From Mixophyes australis (taxonomy: Eukaryota > Chordata > Amphibia > Anura > Limnodynastidae): a stretch of DNA of 64,000 nt. Positions 48,701 through 57,700 of this stretch are shown here, one piece after another. The position numbers and the translations under genes are program-made. Under the pieces are notes generated by a model. The model was not told where the DNA came from. It did no database searches and worked only from the letters and a program-made list of their open reading frames with translations. Every line of letters starts with the position of its first letter. Within the stretch, counting starts at the first letter, position 1. Location: positions 278,028,960-278,092,959 of the forward strand of contig JAVHZZ010000002.1 of assembly GCA_036250195.1 (NCBI GenBank). Reading direction: 5' to 3'.

Positions 48701-51700
48701 CCTTTAAAGAATGTTACAATGCATTGTCCCTGGACTAAATCAGAATTACGTTCCATTATGACTGAATTCCCAGATCCTAGAAAAGAGTTGGCAAAGTGTC
48801 AGAAATTTGTTAAAGACTTAGGAAATGCACACGAACCAACCAATAAGGATTGGCGTGTAGTGTTGAGGGCGTGTCTTTCTCCCAATACTGACATACAAAA
48901 ATTTATTAAAGATTGTTTGTTGGATGAAGATGACACCTTGACTGATGAGATTAACCAAGAGAATATAGAACAAATTGTCAAACATTTAGCCATCTATTTT
49001 CCAGTAGTGGTAAATTGGAGTAAGATTTTTACCATAAAACAAAGGGATAGTGAAACCCTCAGATTACTTTGCTAGAGCTATAGCAGCGATAACACGTTTC
49101 ACTGGGATATCCAACATAGGTGAGGACCCACATCACAGAGAGGTAGCTGTAGGAATATTAATGGATGGCCTTAGAGAAAATTTAAAGACAAGAGTACAGA
49201 CCACATTACCTAATTGGAGAGGCATCACAGTAGATTCTCTTAGGGAGTCTGCTGTGGAGCATGACAAAAACCTCTTTAGAAAAAAGGAAGAGAAAAGTGA
49301 TAGGTTAATGACGGTAAGTATACAGGCTTTAGAGGGGATGCATACACGACCAACAGCATACAACCCACATAATAAGAAATAAAGAATAATCAGGTGTTTC
49401 AAGTGTAACGAAGAAGGCCATTTCGCAAGAGATTGTAAAAAAGAAAGACAGTATACACATACGGGTGGGTCACGTAGATATCCTCCAAAGGGGAATTTTC
49501 ATAGATTAGAAGACTCCCATCTACCCACGCATATTATAGCAGCAAATTCTGCGCGGGAAAAAGATAGTCAACGCTAGGGGTCAGGTCTACAGCCAGTGGG
49601 GTTAACTGAGAGTCAGATAGAAGAACCAACAATGATAGTTGACATAGCTGGTAGGAAGCAAACTTTTCTTGTAGATACAGGGGCGGCCCGATCTGTGATA
49701 ACCTCTCCTTTCAATCTACAGGTGACCAGTAAAACTGTTCCAGCTATGGGGGTAACAGGAAGAGTGTTGCATTATCCACTAACTAAACATGCTGAAGTTA
49801 CTATCGGGCCCCTGCATACCAAGCATTAATTTCTCTTGGCTGCGGCGGCTCCTACTAACTTGCTGGGGAGAGACTTGTTATGTAAAATGGGATGTGTCAT
49901 ATACTGTACTCCAGATGGTGTGTTCTTAGATATACCGGAGAAAGTCGCACATGAGGTACAGGATATATTGGACACCCCTCAAAGGTTAATGTTACACTCT
50001 CCTGTTATAGAACAAAGTCCATCTCAAGTAAAGGGGATGTTGCTGGAAATACCAGGTTCACTATGGACCAGAGATGGACAGGACACTGGACTGATGGCAA
50101 ACGTAGCCCCTGTCATGGTCAATCTAAAAAGTGGTAGGATAGCTCCAAAAATCCCACAGTATCCATTAAAACCGGAGGTGGAACTAGGGGTATATCCTGT
50201 TATTGAGAGGCTGTTACAACAAGGGATTTTAATTCATACAGCCAGTACAGCAAATAGTCCCATTTTCCCTGTGAAGAAGAGTGGGGGGAGGGGCTATAGA
50301 TTAGTCCAGGATTTAAGGGGAATTAATAAAGTTGTTGAGAGCCAATTCCCCGTAGTGCCGAATCCAGCTGTCATCCTCATGCAGATTCCACCGTCTGCTA
50401 GTCACTTTACTGTCATTGATCTATGTTCTGCTTTCTTCTCAGTCCCTCTTCACCCTGACTGCCAATACCTTTTTGCATTCTCCTACCGGGGAGTGCAATA
50501 CACATGGACCAGACTGCCCCAGGGGTTCATTGACAGCCCCAGTATTTTCTCCCAAGCCTTACATGACTGTTTGCAATCCTTTCAACCCCACAATGGGTCT
50601 GTTCTAATTCAATATGTGGACGATTTGTTGCTGTGCTCTGATTCTTTTATGTCATGTTTACATGATACTAAATTGTTGTTGCTCCATCTCTCACAAACAG
50701 GGCACAAGGTGGCAAAGGACAAATTACAGCCATGTCAAACTAAGGTCAAATACTTAGGACACTGCCTCACTAAGGGGCTAGGACACCTGACAACCGACAG
50801 GATTGAGGCTATACAACACATGACTCTGCCGCAGAGCCAGAAGCAGATTCGTACCTTCCTGGGGATGTGTGGATACTGTAGATCCTGGATCCCAGGTTTT
50901 TCTATTCTGGCATTACCATTGCAGGAGCTAGTCTCTTCGTCAAAACCAGAACGTGTTGTACACACAAAAGAGTCAGAGCAAGCATTCTTTAACCTTAAAG
51001 ATAGTCTGGCTAAAGCACCTGCATTGGGAATACCTGATTACGAAAAGCCTTTTGAACTATACTGTACGGAAGCTGATGGTTGTGCAGCAGGTGTCCTCGC
51101 ACAGAAACATGGTGACGCTAGCAGACCGGTAGCATACTACAGTGCACAATTGGACAATGTGGCAAGATCACTCCCAACATGTCTCAGAAGTGTAGCAGCA
51201 ACTGCTCTTCTGGTAAGTAAGAGCGAGGATGTAGTATTATGACATAATTCAACTGTCTATACACCCCATGCTGTATCAGCTTTGTTAAATTCAGCCCAAA
51301 CCAGACATGTTTCTTCAGCTAGATTCACAAAGTGGGAACTAGCCCTGATGGCACCCTCAAACATCACCATCAAATGATGTAGCACCTTAAATCCAGCTAC
51401 ATACCTTCCATATGTGTCTCTAGAGACACAAAGGGTGGGAGGTGAGGAGACCCTGGTCGATGAGGAGTCAGGCAAGAGTACTGACACGCATGACTGTATG
51501 GAACACCTGAATCAGACCTTTACTGCAAGGCCCGACATACGTGACACCCCCTTAGAAAATGTAGATTTTACATTTTATACAGACGGGAGTTGTCATAGAC
51601 AGACAGAGACGGGAGAGCTATGTACTGGTTATGCTGTTGTAGACGATCAGGATGTGGTAGAAGCTGAACCCCTTGGCCCACCTCACTCAGCCCAGGTGGC

Positions 51701-54700
51701 GGAACTAGTAGCATTAAGGAGAGTGTGTGAATTGGCAGAGGGTAAATCAGCCAATATATATACTGACACTAGGTACGCCTTCGGGGTAGTGCACGATTTT
51801 GGGGCCCTTTGGTGTCTTAGAAACTTTACGACAGCAGCAGGTACGCCAGTGGCACACTCACAACACATAAAAGGACTTCTGACAGCGATACAGTTACCCA
51901 GAACAGTAGCCGTCATAAAGTGTAAAGCCCATACCTTTGAAGAAGACCCAGTGTCACTGGGCAATAACAGGGCGGACGAAGCTGCTAAATGGGCAGCAGG
52001 GCAACCTATGACTGTATTGACCGAGACTATGATGGTTTTTCAGACATTAGACATTAATTTAAATGCAAGATTTGTGTTCCCTGCATGAAAAGGCGGTCTG
52101 GAAGGCGAAGGGATGTGGTCAAGAGTCCTCAGGACTCTGGAGGGATGGACAAGGTAAGCCTGTAGCTCCCCGTACGTACTATCCAAGCCTGGCTGAAGCA
52201 GCACACGGTCTGACTCACCTGGGTAAAGAAGGTATGTGCAAACTGGTGAGAGCATACTGGTGTGCTCCCGGATTTTCCTCTCAGGCTGGTAAGAAGGCAA
52301 TGTCATGTCTTACTTGTTTGAGGAAAAATGTTGGGAAAACTATTCCAACTGAGCCATCCCACATCCCTCCTACAGACGGACCATTTCAGGTAATACAAAT
52401 TGACTATATCCAACTACCACCGTGCAGGAATCTAAAGTATGTGTTAGTGTGTATTGATGTGTTTTCCAGGTGGGTAGAAGCATATCCAGCAGCCACTAAT
52501 ACTGCTATGTTCACTGCAAAGAAAATTGTACAAGATTTTGTATGTAGGTTCGGTATCCCTAGAATCATTAAAAGTGATAGGGGTACCAACTTTACTGGTG
52601 ATATCTTCCAAAATATGTGTAAACTCATGGTAATCGGTAGCAGACTTCACACCCCTTACCGACCACAAGCCAGTGGTAAGGTGGAGAGAGTAAATGGTAC
52701 TATAAAGAACAAGCTTGGTAAGGTAATGGCTGAAACTGGGTTGGCATGGCCTGAGGCTTTGCCATTGGTCTTCCATAGCATTCGGACCACTCCTAGACCT
52801 CCTCTTAATCTGTCCCCCTTTGAGATACTGTTCAGACGACAACCTCATTTGATCGTGAGTCCACAAGACGACTTAAAGTGTAATAATGAAGTGACTGTAC
52901 AATATCTTATAAGAATTTGTAGACAGCTAAAGCAACAACAACAAAAACTAAAAATGCTGTCACCTGGTATGCCAGAAACGAACTGTCATGATGTTGAACC
53001 TGGAGACTATGTTATGATCCGCAATTTCTTATGTTCAGGTTGTTTAACAGACCGTTGGGAAAGCCCGTACCAAGTGCTGCTGACCAGTACTACATCACTG
53101 AAAGTTGCAGAGAGACACAATTGGGTCCATTCCACCCACTGCAGGAGAGTCCGTAACCCGGAGAAAGTGCAAGATAAAACTGAGACCGATGACATAGATC
53201 TGTCACTTGTGAGTCTGTTCCGGGAGACCTAAAGCCTGCAGTCAAGACACCTGAACCAGAGACGTTGCCTCAGAATTATCTGTCCAGCGATGGAGTGGCG
53301 GTTTTTGTTTTTCTTTTGTTCCAGGATTTTCCTTGTTTTTACTTTTTCTAGGACATTTTATTTTTGTGAAGGAGGATGGAGGACGGAGGAGGGTTCTGGT
53401 AGTGATGCGGATGAGATGGAGGCAGAGGAAAAGTTATTAGGATACTCAGAGCAGCCCATTATCAAGCTTGGGCCGAGGGTTATGAAAAGGTCTGCTAGCT
53501 CAGGAACTCAGAGACAGTGTGAGGGGCTATTGTCTGATGAGTATTGCATCTGCAAGTTCTGTGACTCCCTAGTTGAAGAGAGATGCATCTAGCGATGTCA
53601 GTCCACCGGTAATCTGAATGTGGGCGGGCATCCTTTGGAGGATTATCACTCCCTGGTGGGTAAGGTGCTAGACCAAACCGAGTGCTGGGTGTGCTCTCAC
53701 GTGCCGCAGGGGCAGCATAACATAGGACTAGTGCCATTCCCTCTAAACATTTCCGAAGTACTCGAATTGAGGGGAGGGAGGCCCATAGACGGGAGGTACA
53801 ATAACACTAGGTCCCCTAGTCTGACGCTTCGACAATACTCCGTAGACAGATCTTTGCTGTGCCTAAATATAGCTCATGCAAAGCGTCTGGAGAATTGGGA
53901 GGCTGACCTATCAGATCAGACAATGGCTCGCCACGCTCATGTTGGAGGGAGACTTACAAAATCACCCATAGGCAGGAATGTTGATGGAAGTTATAAATTA
54001 GGGCGTATAACCAAACATAAGAAAATGTCCATTGGTAAAGTCTCTATAGATAATTGTGAGAATGTCATCCATGTTGACACGTGTCTTGAGCAAAGACTCT
54101 AGGCATGGGTAGCTTCGTCAAAACTCTGTGCGATATAATTAATGGGCATACTGTTCCTTATGTACTCCCTGATGATGTGTACTTTGTGGGAGGAAAGCTT
54201 ATTCCTGGGTAACTCCGAGTTCCAAGGGCTTGTGTTTCTTAGCTAAACTGGTTCCTGAAATCATGACTGTTACTCATGAAGAAATGGTTGATATTCACAA
54301 GACTACATCACCACCATACATACACACACAGTATGAACACCGTGGCAAGAGAAATAGGATTCCTGGTGAGGAACCCATAGCTACAAAATTGATTAATGAA
54401 ACCGCTGGTTTTCAAATTATGGTTGCTCTAGAGCTCACCAGGACTGCTCGGGGAACATTAAACTTTAAATATATCCAAGACCTAGCTAAATTAATAGATA
54501 ATATCACCGAGATGTATGATGACACTTCCAGGTATACTGGAAGGGAGCTACAAGCGTACAAGAAGGAGTTGGTGCAACATAGACTGGTACTAAATTATCT
54601 CACCTCTATTACTGGTGGGTACTGTGTAACACTGGCCACCCAGTTCGGTGTTAAATGTTGCACGTACATCACCAATAATACAGATGACCCTAAGGAGGTT

Positions 54701-57700
54701 ATAAACCGGAAGATGGATGAAATTCTGCAACTGAAATAGGAATTTCGAAGGAACCATAATTCTTTGTTATATGAGGTCAGGGAAAAGGTGGCAGGTTGGT
54801 TCTCGTGGTTGAACCCTGTGAAATGTTTATCCGGTCTGGGGGAGTGGGTACAGGAAATGGTTGCTAGTGTAGGTAAGCTCCTTCTCCTTATACCGGGTGT
54901 CATCTTAGCGATTGGTTTATGAGTCAAATGTGTTCCTACTGTGTTGAAGTGTGGAAAATGGTCTCCTAGGAGAAACACTGAGATTGAAACTGAAAGGGTG
55001 GTACCAGATACCGAGATCATGGTCTGTGAAGAAGTGTTGTATAACCCTGAACTTGAAACGGTGATTAGGTGATAGTTTATTACACTATCAAAGGGTGGAG
55101 CTGTCAAAGTCAGCATATTGGATAAAGTCATTTCAATTAAAATCGAGCAAACTTGGTTGTCTTTGTCTGAAATGATGCGTACGGCACGCTACGGAGTAAA
55201 AGGGCACGCTACGGCGTAAAAGGGTGTACGCAGCTGCAACACGTGGCAACAACAGTATTTAGTCTTTTACATACATTCGCACACACACGCACACTTGTAA
55301 AATAGTACACATTAATGGTAGTTGCAACACATAGTTATTTATGTCGAAATATAGTAGTATTTATGTGTAATATCACAAGTTATATGCATATCAGTAAAAC
55401 ATATGGTACAGGTTGAAGGAATCATATCATGTGTGGTATCATAATACTCCTCTTAACATTTGCAACTGTCCAGGCCACTCTGGAAGGAATCGCAGAGTGC
55501 CTACGCAAGTTATGAATGATAGGGAATTATGAACTATTTAAGACTAAGGAATCTTGGCGGGAAGATCGGAGCATACCCCCTGAGGAGATTACCCCCTCCT
55601 TTGGGTTCTTTAGGTTGAACTAGCCAATGATTGACAACCCCTTGGACCTTCCTGAAACCTGGACCAATAGAAGCAAGCTATACCATTCTGCATTGTTTTA
55701 CTGTATTTCTGTGTGCATATAAACAGCAGCTCCTCATCTAGTGTGCAGACATCTCGTCCCAAGACTTCAGGATTGAATGACTGTACACTGGATCCAGAGC
55801 ACCTGCGATAAGTAACGGCTGTACTTATTATAATTTTCGCTTGAATATCTACTGCTACTTTTTGAGAATAAATCTTTGTGCGTTGGAAACACAAATCGAG
55901 ATTCGACAATCGTTATTGGTTAGCGACAATACGCACTTAGCAACCTCTATGGGACACAAGGAAAAATTTGCAGAAATTTTTGTAAAACCTCAGGCACGAT
56001 AGGTCTTCGCGGACTGTTCCGGCAAATGTAACTTAAGTGTTGTAAGGACATATTAGTGTAGCACAATCTCTGGAGATGAGACATAATTAGACCTGTATGC
56101 TGAACGATCTCCAGATTTGTTTCTCAAGAGGGATAACTTTTGCAGCTTCCTTCAGCCTGATGTAAAGATAGTGCTGCTGCTGATGATGATGACACCAGCA
56201 GCATGTTTCTAGGTGATTGTGATTGGTTGTTTGCTTATTGACAGCTGATAAAACTTCACACCCTTCTATCATGTCTATATTCTGTGATGTTGCAGCCGAC
56301 TATTGTTAGTTCTTATTTGTGACTTCGATTTGGACCACTGCAGGAAAGAAGATTCTCACTGCATTTATAGTATAGTATAAGAGGAATTATTTTATGTGGC
56401 TAATTTTCACATTATTAAGTAGTATTTTATATGTTTGTAAACACATTCTAAAAAAATTGTATTCGTACAGATGACTTCTATGTGTCACGTAACAAGCAAA
56501 CTAGCAGGTATTTGCGCAATTGAAGACGCAGAGTCTAACACACTCCCTGTATTCACAAGGGGCCCCCCGCAAGGGAGTATGTGCATCGCTGCAGAGGGGG
56601 CACAGGTCGCGGTTTTCCGACACAGTCACCAGCGAAGTGACAGGAGTAGACATACGTGGTCAAACAGATCCTGGTCAGAACCAGCCAGAAGAAAACACAG
56701 AGGATAGTCAGGTCAAGCCAAAAGTCAAAATCCAGAGGAGCAATAAGGTACCAAAGCACAATCTGGAAGTTTAGTCAAAGGAGAAGCTGAGTCAAGCCAA
56801 ATGTAATGCAGGAGTCAAAAAGGAAGTGCTGGAGCAGGTAGTGAAACAAATACTCTGGCACCTATTGGTCGGTGCCTTTGCTAGGCAACGGGACTTGATT
56901 GTCGGAGGAGACAGGTGGCCCTTTCCTGCACCTAGTGACGTTGCGGAGTCAACGTCTGACAGTACCCACCTCCCTTCTCTTGGAATTGGCTTCTTGATTC
57001 TTCATAAAAACTAGTAAGGAAACAAAGACCATGCAGATCCTTCTTGTCAACCCAGGATATCTCTTCAGAGCCATACCCCTTCCAGTGGACCAGGAATTGA
57101 ATTTTTCCTTGGATTGTTCGAGATCCCAATATACGTTCCACTTTGCATTCCTCACCCAGAACAGACTTAATAGGAGGAGGCGGAGGGGAGTTGTTAGAGA
57201 ACTCTTTAAGGACCAAAGGTTTAAGTAAAGCGATATGAAAGGTGTTATGTACTCGGAGAGTGGAGGGAAATTGAAGCCTGCAGGAAACCGTATTTATTTT
57301 AACAGAGAAGCGGAAAGGACCCATATACTGAGGTGCAAATTTCATGGATGGCAGTTTGAGTTTGAGATTGTGGGTGGATAACAGAGAGATGACGTCTTAC
57401 ACTAAGTTTATTAAGACACTTTGCAGTTCCGCATTGGCTCATCTACAAGATGAGGTAATCAGTTACACCCCTCATGTTACATGTCACCCAATCAGTGTTT
57501 TAGTGGGGTTTTTTTTTTAAAAAAAAAAAAAGCTCAGAAATCTGCAGGCATGAGGGCTAGTCACACAAGAGCAGCTCACAAAATATATGGATAGATACTG
57601 TGCAAGCAGGGTACCTGTCTGAAACACCATGGAATGGAGGGCCTATTGGATTGTACAGAGGAAAATCCCCACAACCCTAGGAACCGATTGCTCCATCAGT

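Larger units (their letters stand above)
46168..55942 (+). mobile_element. Complete endogenous retrovirus (gamma/epsilon-like), antisense to BAK1
   Basis: 9.8-kb provirus: 5' LTR 46168-47007, tRNA-Pro-like primer site 47011, gag, pro-pol, env, polypurine tract 55090-55100, 3' LTR 55102-55942. Flanked by ACCT on both sides (46164-46167, 55943-55946), the 4-bp duplication expected of gammaretrovirus-type integrases. The two LTRs differ at about 20 sites plus two small indels (my count), so it is relatively recent. All three genes have frameshifts or stops. It sits in the BAK1 intron in the opposite orientation, the usual tolerated arrangement. Confidence 0.96.
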
